From: Planctomycetota bacterium
GTDB lineage: Bacteria; Planctomycetota; UBA8742; UBA2392
Direction of reading: 5' to 3'
Assembly: GCA_027493625.1 (NCBI GenBank)
Contig: JAOSKM010000001.1
Coordinates: 2,000,657-2,064,656, forward strand
DNA: 64,000 nt
Under the pieces are notes generated by a model. That model was not told where the DNA came from. It searched no databases and was given only the letters and a program-made list of their open reading frames with translations. The position numbers and the translations under genes are program-made. How positions within the stretch are numbered: position 1 is the stretch's first letter; each line of letters starts with the position of its first letter. Positions 56,271 to 64,000 of this stretch are shown here, one piece after another.

Positions 56271-56600
56271 ATGCAAACCATCACACTGGAACAGCTCAAA
56301 CTGGCCCTCGCCGAAGGGCGCGTGGCGCAGATTTTCGACAACCGCGGCCCCGGCAGCTACGGCAGCATGCACATCAAGGGGGCGAAACTGCTCCCCGTCA
56401 GCGAAGTGAAAACCGGCCTGCCCCACGACCGCGACGCCATGCTGGTGTTCTACTGATCCGGCTACAGCTGAGACGCTTCAACGCGCGCGGCCCGTGTGGC
56501 CGCCGAGCTCAGGTACACCAACATCCACGACTACCGCGGCGGCGTGAAGGAATGGGCCGCAGCCGGCCTGCCCGTGGAAGGCACCGCCGCCAGGGTTTGA
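56271..56600 (+). CDS. Rhodanese-like protein with two in-frame UGA (candidate selenoprotein)
   Basis: The frame reads MQTITLEQLKLALAEG, ...IKGAKLLPVSEV, ...AMLVFY, then UGA-SGYS-UGA-DAS, TRAARVAAELRY, NIHDYRGGVKEWAAAGLPVEG to a final TGA at 56598: 109 residues with Sec62 and Sec67. Homologous single-domain rhodaneses have Cys at both positions (FYC-x4-C-x-AS), the first being the catalytic sulfur carrier. Sequence past the UGAs is clearly rhodanese, so these are not chance stops. GGAGG lies 7 bases before the ATG. It may move sulfur or selenium; selD is 2.5 kb downstream. Confidence 0.85.
56487..56503 (+). promoter_or_regulatory. Candidate SECIS hairpin of the rhodanese selenoprotein
   Basis: GCGGCC / GGCCGC (perfect 6 bp) around loop CGTGT, beginning 15 bases after the second UGA and 30 after the first. 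Confidence 0.55.
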
Positions 56601-56666
56601 GCTTATCCGCAGCGGCAATTCTGCTAGCATCTCTCCGGTTTTGACACCACAAGACAGGAGAGCCCG

Positions 56667-58895
56667 ATGCGCATCACACTGCGCCTGGTCGCGGCCGCGG
56701 CATTGCTGCTGCCGCTGGTACTGGTTTCGGCCGAGGACAAGGCCTACAGGCCGTCTCTGCCGCTGCTGCACGTCAAGCTGTTTGACGGCAAGAGCCGCGT
56801 GGTGAAGCCGGGCAGCGACGACGCCCTCGACGACAAGGCCCGGAAGGCGCTGCTTGAGCAGCACGCGGCCCACGTGGACGAAGGCAACGGCTGGAAAGGC
56901 CGCAGCGCCGACGGCATCTCCGAGAACCCGCTGGTGCTGCACGTGGACGCCATGGCCGACCAGGGCGAGGTGGGCAAGGTGGTGGCAAAAGCCGCTGAGC
57001 AACAGATCTACCGCGTGGTGGTGGGCATACCCGAGCACACCGACAAGCCGCTGAAGGGCGGCAAGGCGCCGGACCTTGAGAAGCTGGAGGCCGGCTACAT
57101 CCACTTCGACCTGCCCAAAGATGAGGGCCTGCAAAGCAAGCCGCCCGCAGTGCCGAAAGAGGAAGTCACCCTGTACCTGTCGTGGGACGCCGATGTCCAG
57201 GGCGGTAACTTCATCGTCGCCATCGACGCCCGCGGCCGCAAACCGGTCGAGAAGTCCTGGATCACGGCCGACGAATTGAAATCCAAGGACGCCAAGCGGC
57301 GCAACGAGGTGCGCGACGCGGCGAAGAAGACGGTGCAGGAATACATCACCAGGTCCGGCGCGAAGATCGAAACAATCAGCCTGAAGACGACGGGTCTGCG
57401 CAGGGAAGACCCGATGCCGTGGGTGATGGTTGATCTGGCCTACCGCGCGGCACTGGCGGTGAATGAGGAGCGCGCGAAGTACAAGCAAAAGGCGCTCGAG
57501 ATTCTGCTGCCATTCCAGTACCAGATCACCGAGCCCCCGCCGCCCGAGCAGCCGCCCGAGAAGCCGGTCGAGTTCCCCAAGGATGAACCCGAGCAGGAGG
57601 ATCCCACCGAGGAGGAGCGCATCGTTCCGGACGAAGAGGACGAAGGGAGCAGAAACTCGTCAGGCGATTCCAAAGGAGACCTCGCTGAAAATGCGGAAGA
57701 CGACGTCCGCGATCCACAGGCGGAGAGCGAAGCACAAGAGCGCGAGGCCCACTTCAAACATCGCAAGCGCGCGGAGGGCGCGCTTCGAGCCAATGAAGAG
57801 CGCGTGATCGCCGCGCTGAACTGGCTCAAGGATCACCAGAATCCCGAGGGCTACTGGAGCGCGAAATACTCCGCGGACGACACTACTCGCCAGGCGGCCA
57901 CCAGTACCGGCAACATCGAATTCGCGAAAGACTGCCCGGAAGACACGGGCTGGGAAGGCATCTGCGACATCGGGCTTACCGGGCTGGCTCTGCTGGCCTA
58001 TTCCGGCGCTGGATACACGCACAAGGACGGCGAGTATCGCAGGACCATCCGGCAGGCCGTCCTTTACCTGCGCAAGTGGCAGGACAACGACGGCTGCTTC
58101 GGCATTAAAGAGGAAGACCTTTTCGTCTACAACCACGCGATCTCGACGATGGCGATGGCGGATGTTTATGGCCAGAGTGGGGACCCGGTGCTGAAACCGA
58201 TTGTCGACAAAGCCGTCGAGTTCATCCTCAAGGCCCAGAACCCCGGCCTTGGCTGGCGCTACGGCGTTCAGCCCGGCACCAACGACAGCTCGATCACCAG
58301 TTGGATGGTGATGGCTCTGTACACCGCCAGGCTGGCCGGCTTCAAGCTGGACACGGATAAGGCGTACACCGGCGCGGCCTCGTGGTACGAGTACGTCACG
58401 GCCAAAGTCAACGGCGTTCCCAGGACCGGCTACGACGTGCCGGGCAGCAACAACGCGCGCCTGCGCGTGCGGCGCAACTGGGAGAGCAACCCCACGCTCG
58501 ACGCCATCTACGTCAAGTGCATGCTCGCCATGGGCAAGGCCGACAAGCAGGACGCCACCGTGAAGGCGCTGGCTGCCAAGTGCGTGAAGGCCGAATCGCT
58601 GCCCAAGTGGGAGCTGCACAAGATCGACTTCTACTACTGGTACTACGCCACCCGCGCGCTGCGGGCGCTCGAAGACGACAACTGGAAGACCTGGGAATCG
58701 GCCGTCACCAAGGTGCTGACCGAAAACCAGCGCGGCTTCAGCAAGCTCGACCAGGACGCCAAGCGCACCAGCGCCGAAGACCTCGACGAGCACGGAAGCT
58801 GGGACCCGGTGGGCGCCTGGGGCATCGCCGGCGGCCGCGTCTACAGCACCGCCATGGGCGCACTGATACTGCAGGCCGCCTGGCACATCGACTAA
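56667..58895 (+). CDS. Secreted protein with prenyltransferase/squalene-cyclase-like repeats
   Basis: The 742-residue protein has a signal peptide (residues 1-22). An N-terminal half includes a biopolymer-transport-like segment (PPAVPKEEVTLYLSWDADVQGG, ExbD-like in pattern), then a Pro/Glu-rich acidic region (residues 285-370). The C-terminal half is an alpha/alpha toroid of the terpene cyclase type (VIAALNWLKDHQNPEGYWSA, ICDIGLTGLALLAYSGAG, AISTMAMADVYGQSGDP, GLGWRYGVQPGTNDSSITSWMVMAL). The DxDD cyclase motif is not seen; such planctomycete proteins are thought to be non-catalytic binding proteins. Confidence 0.85.
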   Translation: MRITLRLVAAAALLLPLVLVSAEDKAYRPSLPLLHVKLFDGKSRVVKPGSDDALDDKARKALLEQHAAHVDEGNGWKGRSADGISENPLVLHVDAMADQGEVGKVVAKAAEQQIYRVVVGIPEHTDKPLKGGKAPDLEKLEAGYIHFDLPKDEGLQSKPPAVPKEEVTLYLSWDADVQGGNFIVAIDARGRKPVEKSWITADELKSKDAKRRNEVRDAAKKTVQEYITRSGAKIETISLKTTGLRREDPMPWVMVDLAYRAALAVNEERAKYKQKALEILLPFQYQITEPPPPEQPPEKPVEFPKDEPEQEDPTEEERIVPDEEDEGSRNSSGDSKGDLAENAEDDVRDPQAESEAQEREAHFKHRKRAEGALRANEERVIAALNWLKDHQNPEGYWSAKYSADDTTRQAATSTGNIEFAKDCPEDTGWEGICDIGLTGLALLAYSGAGYTHKDGEYRRTIRQAVLYLRKWQDNDGCFGIKEEDLFVYNHAISTMAMADVYGQSGDPVLKPIVDKAVEFILKAQNPGLGWRYGVQPGTNDSSITSWMVMALYTARLAGFKLDTDKAYTGAASWYEYVTAKVNGVPRTGYDVPGSNNARLRVRRNWESNPTLDAIYVKCMLAMGKADKQDATVKALAAKCVKAESLPKWELHKIDFYYWYYATRALRALEDDNWKTWESAVTKVLTENQRGFSKLDQDAKRTSAEDLDEHGSWDPVGAWGIAGGRVYSTAMGALILQAAWHID

Positions 58896-58900
58896 CGAAG

Positions 58901-58929
58901 GGGGACAGGTACTTTCGGTATCTGTCCCC
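58901..58929. repeat. GGGGACAGGTAC palindrome (copy 4)
   Basis: GGGGACAGGTAC / GGTATCTGTCCCC with one mismatch, just after the cyclase-repeat gene. Confidence 0.75.
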
Positions 58930-59003
58930 TTGGCGTTGCTGAATGCGGAATGGGTTTCCGGCGCTGCGTGTTGTATCGTGGCGCGCCTTGTTGGCGGGCT
59001 AAG

Positions 59004-59032
59004 GGGGACAGGTACCTTTGGTACCTGTCCCC
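59004..59032. repeat. GGGGACAGGTACC palindrome (copy 5)
   Basis: Perfect 13-base arms GGGGACAGGTACC / GGTACCTGTCCCC around TTT, 20 bases upstream of the selD start. Confidence 0.8.
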
Positions 59033-59052
59033 GTTGGCCGCGGGAGACTGCT

Positions 59053-60117
59053 TTGGCTACGGAACAGGCGAAGAACGAAAAACCTCGGCTTACCCAGCTT
59101 TCCCACGGCGCCGGCTGAGGCTGCAAGCTCTCTGCTGCGGACCTGGGACAGGTCCTTTCGAAGCTTCCCAAGATCACCGACCCCAACGTGCTTGTCGGCC
59201 ACGAGTGGGCCGACGATGCTTGCGTCTATCGCATCAACGACGAGCAGGCGGTGGTGCAGACGCTCGACTTCTTTACCCCGATTGTTGACGACCCCTACAC
59301 CTTCGGCCAGATCGCGGCCGCCAACGCCATCTCCGACATCTACGCCATGGGGGCCAGGCCGATCTTCGCGCTCAACATCGTGGGCTTCCCGCTGGCGGCG
59401 CTGGGCCACGACGTGCTGTCACAGATCCTGAAGGGCGGCGCCGACAAAGCCGCCGAGGCCGGCATCTTCGTCACCGGCGGCCACAGCATCGACGACGCCG
59501 AGCCCAAGTACGGCATGTGCGTCACCGGCCTGGTCCACCCGGACCGCATCATGGCCAACCAGGGCGCAAAACCCGGCGACAAGCTGGTGCTGACCAAGCC
59601 GCTGGGTGTGGGCGTGCTCACCACGGCCGTGAAGAAGCAGTTGCGCACGGAGGCGCAGATCGCGCCGGCGATTAAAAGCATGTCGGCGATCAACCGCCCG
59701 GGCGGCGAGGCGATCCTCGAGGTCGGCGCCAGCGCGGCCACGGACGTAACGGGCTACGGCCTTGCCGGCCACCTGTGCGAGGTGGCGGGCGCCAGCAAGG
59801 TCGGCATGAAGCTGCGGCTTTCTACGCTGCCGGTGCTGCCGGAAGTGATGGAGCTGCTGGCGCAGAAGTGCTTCCCCGGCGGGACCAAGAAGAACTGGTT
59901 GTATTTCAAACAGTTCCTCGACTTCGCGCCCGACATCACCGAAGACGAGCAGCTGCTGGTGTGCGACGCGCAGACCTCGGGCGGCATGGTGATCAGCGTG
60001 CCGGCCGAGAAGTGCGACGCCCTGGTGGCCAGCCTGAAGAAGCACGGCGCGCTGGCGCACGCGGTGATCGGCGAAGTGGTGGCCGAGCACCCGGGGCGCA
60101 TCGAGGTCACCCGTTAG
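59053..60117 (+). CDS. selD: Selenide, water dikinase, itself a selenoprotein
   Basis: SelD makes selenophosphate, the selenium donor for Sec-tRNA. UGA at 59116-59118 is codon 22 in the motif SHGAG-U-G-C-K, where E. coli SelD has Cys17-x-Cys19-Lys20; Sec at this site is known in many organisms. Downstream are WADDACVYRIND, FFTPIVDDPYTFGQIAAANAISDIYAMGA and ATDVTGYGLAGHL, typical of SelD, giving 354 residues. A TTG at 59053 with GGGAG upstream is the likely start; no ATG is in frame nearby. The 3' end overlaps the convergent ABC gene by 4 bases. Confidence 0.95.
59139..59155 (+). promoter_or_regulatory. SECIS hairpin of selD
   Basis: GGACCTG / CAGGTCC (perfect 7 bp) with loop GGA; the loop is 27 bases after the UGA. 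This is the best of the candidate SECIS elements in the window and a useful reference for the others. Confidence 0.75.
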
Positions 60118-61765
60118 CGGTAGGCGGAGAACTCCCAGATGATCAGCGCGCACTGGGCGGCGATGACCGCGAGAATGCCCCACAGCAGCGTGCGGTGCAC
60201 GGCCTTGGCGACGTCGTCTTCGCTGGTGGCGGGCGCGAGGCCGAACATGGCCGCCAGCGTGCCGCCGATGAAACCGCTGACCAGCACCTTGGCCAGCAGG
60301 AACTCGAACCACTTGGGCGCGTCGCTGAGTCCGTCCGACATCAGGTTCAGCGCCAGGCCAAGCGATGCGCCCTCGTGGCCGGCTACGTAGATCAGCGCCG
60401 CCAGCGCCACGCCCGAGTACAGCGCCAGCGTGGTGGCCAGCGCGATCGCTCCAACTTGTGCCAATACGGCCGGCACCAGGCCGAACGACTCCACGGGCCA
60501 GCGCGCCAGCGACAACGTTTCGAGCATGCCTGAGCGCACGCCGCTGCTCAGCCGCGCGGCCTGCGCGGCGCCCAGCTTGCCGGTGATCAGCGCCGCGGCG
60601 CCCAGAGGCAGTACCACGCGCACCAGCGTGTGGCCGGTGGCTTGTAAAATTTCCTGCAGCAGCAGCGGCTCAACCAGTTCCGGCGCGGCAGCTGCTCGAA
60701 GATGAAGTAGGCGACCGTGCCGCCGATCAGCAGCGAGCCGAGCCACGAAAACAGGTGCGTGCCGGGGCTCAGCGCGTCGGCCAGCAGCTTGCGCAGCACG
60801 AACAGCGGGCGTCGCGTGCGCAGCAGGCCCCACAGGAACGCCAGCGGGCTCAGCACCGCGCCGCCCAGCATGTTCAGGCCCTCGGCCGTGCGGGTCCTGG
60901 CGGCGGCCACCAGCGGGTTGACGGGACGGCCGGCCTCGATGCGCAGCTGGCCGATCTCGCGGTCCACGGGTGCGTGGCCGTCGTCGCCGACTGTACACTC
61001 GAGGATGTGCACGACCTTGGCGCCGCTGGCCCGGTCCACTTCCGGCGGCTCTTGACCTGTAAAGACGTGGGGGTCGTGGGTGATCACCACCACCACGCTT
61101 TCCTTGCGGCGGGCGTAGTCCACCAGCTCGCGCGCCAGCGAGTGCGCGGCCACGGCGTCGAGCCCGGCCGTGGGCTCGTCGGCGATTACCAGCGTAGGCG
61201 CGGGCTCGTTCTCGCCGCGCTTGAGCAGCGCCCGCACGGCCGACAGGCGCATGCGCTCACCGCCGCTGGCATGGCTGACCCTGGCGGGCAGGCTCATCAG
61301 GTGGAAGCGCGCGGCCAGGCGGTCGGCGTGGGTTTGCGCCGAGGCGCGGTCCAGGCCGCTGAACAGGCGCAGGTTTTCCAGTGTGCTCAGGCCGTCGATG
61401 AAGCCGAGCTTTTCCGACTGCGGCAGGTAGGCGATCTGGCGGCGCGCGCCGGGGTTGTACGCCGCGCCGGCCCACAGGGCGTGCTCGATGCCCAGCGAAT
61501 CGGTGAGCGTGACGTCGCCCTTGCACTCCACGCGCGGGGCGGCCAGTTCGCCCAGGCCCAGCAGCGCGCGCACGAAGCTGGATTTGCCACTGCCGCTGGG
61601 GCCCCACAGCACGTACAGCTTGCCGGCCTGCAGCTCGGCCGGTGCCTGCAGGCGCAAGGCGTCCGCGCCCAGCTTGACTTCCAGGCTCTGCAGGTTGACC
61701 GTCGGCCCGGTCGCCGTGGCAGGCGCGTTGGTCTTGGGCTCAGCTGTGAGAGTGTTGTCCGTCAT
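60114..61765 (-). CDS. Fused ABC ATPase and MlaE-like permease, with a frameshift
   Basis: The first frame (ATG at 61765) is an ABC ATPase: Walker A GPSGSGKSS, signature HASGGERMRLSAVRALL, Walker B LVIADEPTAGLD, switch ITHDPH. A linker of about 90 residues and a membrane segment follow; the frame then breaks at about 60683-60692 (GC-rich, no homopolymer; one missing base) and continues in the second frame with LVEPLLLQEILQATGHTLVRVVLPLGAAALITGKLGAAQAARLSSGVRSGMLETL, an MlaE-type permease. The full protein of about 550 residues fuses MlaF and MlaE functions for lipid transport between membranes. The MCE-like gene upstream may be its partner. Confidence 0.78.
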
Positions 61766-61783
61766 TCTGACTCAGGTTATGAT
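61755..61783 (+). promoter_or_regulatory. Candidate promoter for the tRNA-like RNA
   Basis: TTGTCC (61755-61760), 17 bases, TATGAT (61778-61783). Predicted start near 61790. It lies inside the 5' end of the divergent ABC gene, whose own region is read on the other strand. Confidence 0.45.
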
Positions 61784-61789
61784 CCGCCC

Positions 61790-61955
61790 TGCGGTAGCGA
61801 AGCCTGGGTGTCAACAGACCAGCTCCCAGCACCAGACAAGTAGCTCAGGAGGGTAATTCTGGCTGGGCCAGAGCTGGTCTGATAACCCATGCGTGCCTTC
61901 GGGCATCCGGTTCAATTCCGGTACCCTCCGCCGCAGTAGAACATTGCTTGTCGAA
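61790..61955 (+). ncRNA. Structured tRNA-like RNA of unknown function
   Basis: An outer stem GACAAG / CTTGTC (61835-61840, 61947-61952) encloses an 8-bp stem GGAGGGTA / TACCCTCC (61848-61855, 61922-61929). Inside are a 6-bp D-like hairpin TCTGGC / GCCAGA, a weak anticodon-like arm with loop CTGATAA, a TGCC-TTCG-GGCA hairpin in place of a long variable arm, and a T-like arm CCGG-TTCAATT-CCGG. The 8+4 bp acceptor/T stack, absence of T8 and long D stem recall unusual 8/4 tRNAs (allo-tRNAs), but the anticodon stem is poor and no CCA follows (GCCG). A bare Sec tRNA is excluded by the loop. The 5' leader repeats CAGACCAGCTC (61815-61825), complementary to the anticodon-like arm. Confidence 0.5.
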
Positions 61956-61976
61956 TCGTGGCATGTGGGCTATACT
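61948..61976 (+). promoter_or_regulatory. Promoter of the short antisense RNA
   Basis: TTGTCG (61948-61953), 17 bases, TATACT (61971-61976). The predicted start near 61983 coincides with the first base of the 17-base complementarity to the upstream RNA. The -35 box overlaps the closing stem of the tRNA-like RNA. Confidence 0.6.
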
Positions 61977-61982
61977 TATTGT

Positions 61983-62052
61983 GGTTATCAGACCAGCTCT
62001 TGGGCTCAGCCCAGGAACTCGCCCCCGGGGAAACCCGGGGGTTTGTGTTTTT
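61983..62052 (+). ncRNA. Short terminated RNA, antisense in its first 17 bases to the tRNA-like RNA
   Basis: GGTTATCAGACCAGCTC (61983-61999) is the exact reverse complement of 61871-61887 in the anticodon-like arm. It is followed by a hairpin CTTGGGC / GCCCAGG and by an intrinsic terminator. Total length is about 65-70 bases. The arrangement suggests a small RNA that opens or blocks the upstream folded RNA, or alternatively the second half of a single switching transcript. Confidence 0.55.
62022..62052 (+). terminator. Intrinsic terminator of the short RNA
   Basis: CCCCCGGG-GAAA-CCCGGGGG (perfect 8 bp, GNRA-like tetraloop) followed by TTTGTGTTTTT. The T tract is on the plus strand only, which shows the direction of the RNA; it ends at the stop codon of the minus-strand gene. 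Confidence 0.85.
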
Positions 62053-63259
62053 ACCTCCCGTCCTTTTCCAGCGGCGGCATGATCCACTCGTACTCCAGCT
62101 TGCCTGAGTTATCCGGCGCGATCACCAGCAGCGGCTCGTCGGTGATCTCCAGGCTGCTGCGCAGCGCGTAGGCCAGCAGCAGCCGCGGGCCGCCCTCGGC
62201 CGTGAGCAGCCGGCGCTTGGCGAAGTCGGCCGCGTAGCCCTCGGCCGCCTCCAGCACGCCGTCTTCGCCCTCGAGCCAGCTTGGCACCAGGGCTTTCTCG
62301 TACAGCTTGGGGCCCCACTTGGTTTCGAACTTGTCGATGAAGTCGGCGCGCCGCGCGTTCAGCACGGTGTTGAAGGCCTTCTGGATCTCGGTGTTCTTTT
62401 CCTTGATGAAGGTTTCGACTTCTTCTTCCAGCGCGATGCGCAGCGCGGCCGCGCGTTCCTCAGTGAGGAAGTCCTTGTTGGCTTTCTCCGACTTCTCCTC
62501 GTTGCCCCACCAGCTCTTCACCCAGTCTTTCACGTCCTTGTAGGTGTTTTCGGCCCCCTCGCCCGTCTTGCGCATGATGCCCTCGGCGACGCCGCTTACG
62601 CCGATTACCTCCCAGGCGCGGTTGGCCAGGCGGTTCAGAAGCTCTTCTTCAAGCGGGCCCAGCTCAGTGCGCAGGTCTTCCACCGTGGTGTTCAGCAGCG
62701 CCGTGTCGTCTTCGTCCATGTCCGCGAACGAGTGCGTCAGCTCCGTGGTCAGGCGCTCTTTCAGGCCGGGCAGCACGTGCTGCTCGATCGCGGGCCAGAT
62801 GGTGTCGCGGGCGATGGCGGCCTCTTCGCGCGGGATGTCGGGGCTGATGATCAGCCGGAAGGCGTGCTCCAGGCTGATGGTCGGCGCCGCGCCGCGCAGC
62901 TTGCCCCCGTGCGCCATGGCGCCGGCCTGGCCGGGGGTCAGCAGCACCGTGACGGTGTCTGTTGACGCGTCAAGGTTCTGTACGCCGATCACGCGGCCGA
63001 CGATTTCGGCCTTGCCGTCCTGCCCTTCGCGGTAGACCAGCACGCCGCGTTTGGCGCCAAGACTGGCCGGCACGTTGCAGACCACCGTAGAGTCGGCGTC
63101 GGGCGAGGCTTCGCGGCTGATTTCGGAAACGCCGGCCGCCGCGCGGTCCGCGGCCTCGGTGTTGCTGACGGTGACCAGCCCCGCCAGCAGGGCGACAAGT
63201 GCGGCGCCGCCGGCCGAGACGCGGGCCAGACGCTGCCATCGGTATGAGCGGTCCCACAT
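62051..63259 (-). CDS. Membrane-anchored periplasmic protein with an MCE/MlaD-like region
   Basis: The ATG at 63259 is preferred because GGAGGTG lies 6 bases upstream. The 402-residue protein has an N-terminal membrane helix (AALVALLAGLVTVS). Residues about 55-120 are beta-rich with LGAKRGVLVYREG and VGRVIGVQNLDAS, which resembles the MCE domain pattern. Long amphipathic helices follow (residues 140-340) and a short C-terminal beta segment. The next gene on the strand is an ATPase-MlaE fusion, so a role in lipid transport is a fair inference; the MCE call is weak on sequence alone. Confidence 0.6.
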   Translation of the reverse strand: MWDRSYRWQRLARVSAGGAALVALLAGLVTVSNTEAADRAAAGVSEISREASPDADSTVVCNVPASLGAKRGVLVYREGQDGKAEIVGRVIGVQNLDASTDTVTVLLTPGQAGAMAHGGKLRGAAPTISLEHAFRLIISPDIPREEAAIARDTIWPAIEQHVLPGLKERLTTELTHSFADMDEDDTALLNTTVEDLRTELGPLEEELLNRLANRAWEVIGVSGVAEGIMRKTGEGAENTYKDVKDWVKSWWGNEEKSEKANKDFLTEERAAALRIALEEEVETFIKEKNTEIQKAFNTVLNARRADFIDKFETKWGPKLYEKALVPSWLEGEDGVLEAAEGYAADFAKRRLLTAEGGPRLLLAYALRSSLEITDEPLLVIAPDNSGKLEYEWIMPPLEKDGR

Positions 63260-63315
63260 GGGGCACCTCCGTCCAATATGGTACTTCAAAGCCGGCCGTC
63301 TGTGATTACACAGCC

Positions 63316-63470
63316 GGGCTGGTTTTGGAGGGAAAGGGGTCTGGCTCCCGCCGAAGCCGCCTGAGCACCGTAGCCTCGGCGAAGGTGATTGGCGAAGGCG
63401 GGTGCCTGACCCCTTTCCTCACGCGTTCCGGGGCTATGTACTCTGTACTTTGGACGCTGTACTTTCGCTC
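63316..63470. repeat. Inverted repeat and heptamer units upstream of the last gene
   Basis: AAAGGGGTCTGGCTCCCGCC (63337-63356) pairs with GGCGGGTGCCTGACCCCTTT (63394-63417 region), with GCCTCGGCGAAGG units inside. It is followed by TGTACTC, TGTACTT, TGGACGC, TGTACTT in 7-base phase at 63436-63466 without a facing arm. Confidence 0.5.
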
Positions 63471-63471
63471 C

Positions 63472-64000
63472 ATGAAACGAGTGCTGCTGAGCTGGTCATC
63501 GGGCAAAGACTCCGCCTGGTCGCTGCACACCTTGCGGCAGATGCCGGACGTCGAAGTCGTCGGCCTGCTGTGCACCCTAAACTCCGAGTTCGACCGCGTC
63601 GCCATGCACGCCGTGCGGCGTGAGTTGCTGCGCGCCCAGGCCGCGGCCGCCGGGCTGCCCCTGCGCGAGATCGAGCTGCCCTGGCCCTGCAGCAACGAAG
63701 ACTACGAGCGCCTGATGACGGCCGCGTGCAAACAGGCCGTGGCGGACGGCGTCACGCACGTGGGCTTCGGCGACCTGTTCCTGGAGGACGTGCGCGACTA
63801 TCGCATTGCGAAGCTGCAGCCCACGGGCCTGCAAGCCCTGTTCCCGCTGTGGGGGCGCAACACGGCCGAGCTCGCGCGCGAAATGATCGACGGCGGCCTG
63901 CGCGCGATTCTCACGTGCGTGGACCCGAAACAGCTCGACAGCAGTTTCACAGGCCGCGAGTTCAACCACGAGCTGCTACGCGACCTGCCGCCCACAGCGG
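63472..64000 (+). CDS. PP-loop ATPase of the diphthine-ammonia-ligase (Dph6)-like family, 3' end outside window
   Basis: The ATG at 63472 opens MKRVLLSWSSGKDSAWSLH with the PP-loop motif SSGKDS that binds ATP pyrophosphate. Further family residues are GVTHVGFGDLFLEDVRDYR and LFPLWGRNTAELAREMI, and the CVDPKQLDSSFTGREF region. At least 176 residues are present, and the stop is beyond the window. Bacteria lack diphthamide, so bacterial members have an unknown amide-forming role. Confidence 0.88.
   Translation, partial: MKRVLLSWSSGKDSAWSLHTLRQMPDVEVVGLLCTLNSEFDRVAMHAVRRELLRAQAAAAGLPLREIELPWPCSNEDYERLMTAACKQAVADGVTHVGFGDLFLEDVRDYRIAKLQPTGLQALFPLWGRNTAELAREMIDGGLRAILTCVDPKQLDSSFTGREFNHELLRDLPPTA

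Noticed and set aside
61848-61930. Annotating the folded RNA as tRNA-Sec
   Set aside because: The anticodon-like loop is CTGATAA (GAT, not TCA), the anticodon stem is only three pairs, the acceptor/T stack is 8+4 and no CCA end follows.

Overview
The window is GC-rich, densely packed bacterial chromosome. Several genes point to a member of the Planctomycetota or a near relative: a secreted prenyltransferase/squalene-cyclase-repeat protein, a Ser/Thr kinase with a long proline/serine-rich tail, two secreted proteins made of carboxypeptidase-regulatory-like repeats ending in a PDZ domain, small c-type cytochromes, and a secretin-N-like lipoprotein. This placement is inference from gene content, not from a marker phylogeny. 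The organism uses selenocysteine: selD (59053-60117) carries an in-frame UGA at the usual active-site Cys, and four further genes have UGA at positions where their families have metal-binding or catalytic Cys.

Layout. 1-5020: lipoprotein, DUF1579 protein, repeat/PDZ protein. 5147-8774: sdhB-sdhA-sdhC (sdhC frameshifted). 8961-16300: MFS transporter, Uma2-like nuclease, VOC protein, ABC exporter pair, second repeat/PDZ protein. 16301-17093: repeat-rich spacer and tRNA-Ser(CGA). 17051-24934: a 7.8-kb element integrated in that tRNA gene, flanked by 44-bp direct repeats, with tyrosine integrase, excisionase-like protein, RHH protein, serine recombinase, a Rep-like protein and a cargo operon. 25020-45605: housekeeping genes (tadA, HU, CPBP protease, tRNA-Ser(GCT), RDD protein, MEMO family, beta-helix lipoprotein, acpS, carB, nfo, nth-like, hutI, class-III aminotransferase, macro domain, YfmF-like). 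45954-53772: small proteins, nuoN, an IS481-type insertion, two cytochromes, Ser/Thr kinase. 53793-60117: HEAT protein, trmB, ferredoxin, rhodanese selenoprotein, cyclase-repeat protein, selD. 60114-63259: ATPase-MlaE permease and an MCE-like partner, separated by an RNA-coding spacer. The window ends inside a PP-loop ATPase gene.

The main discovery is the island cargo, 20239-21719. It has a MerR-type promoter (19-bp spacer with a dyad) followed by three tightly spaced genes, all containing in-frame UGA: a MerR-family regulator with UGA at codon 112 (the position of the first metal Cys of CueR) and Cys120; a 77-residue HMA metal-binding protein with U-x-x-C; and a lipoprotein joining an HMA domain with U-x-x-U to a thioredoxin-like domain with U-x-x-C. 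Read as selenocysteine, these form one compact, mobile, selenium-based soft-metal (probably mercury) sensing and handling system. Overlapping ATGA junctions, hairpins after the UGAs, and the same seven-residue spacer in both HMA domains support real recoding.

Two other general features stand out. Seven genes carry eight single-base frameshifts, mostly in 5-6-base homopolymers, which looks like assembly error. The spacers hold several families of inverted repeats: heptamer-phased repeats, GGGGACAG palindromes and a roughly 160-bp multi-hairpin repeat. Between 61755 and 62052 on the + strand there are two consensus promoters, a tRNA-like folded RNA and a short terminated RNA whose first 17 bases are antisense to the folded RNA.
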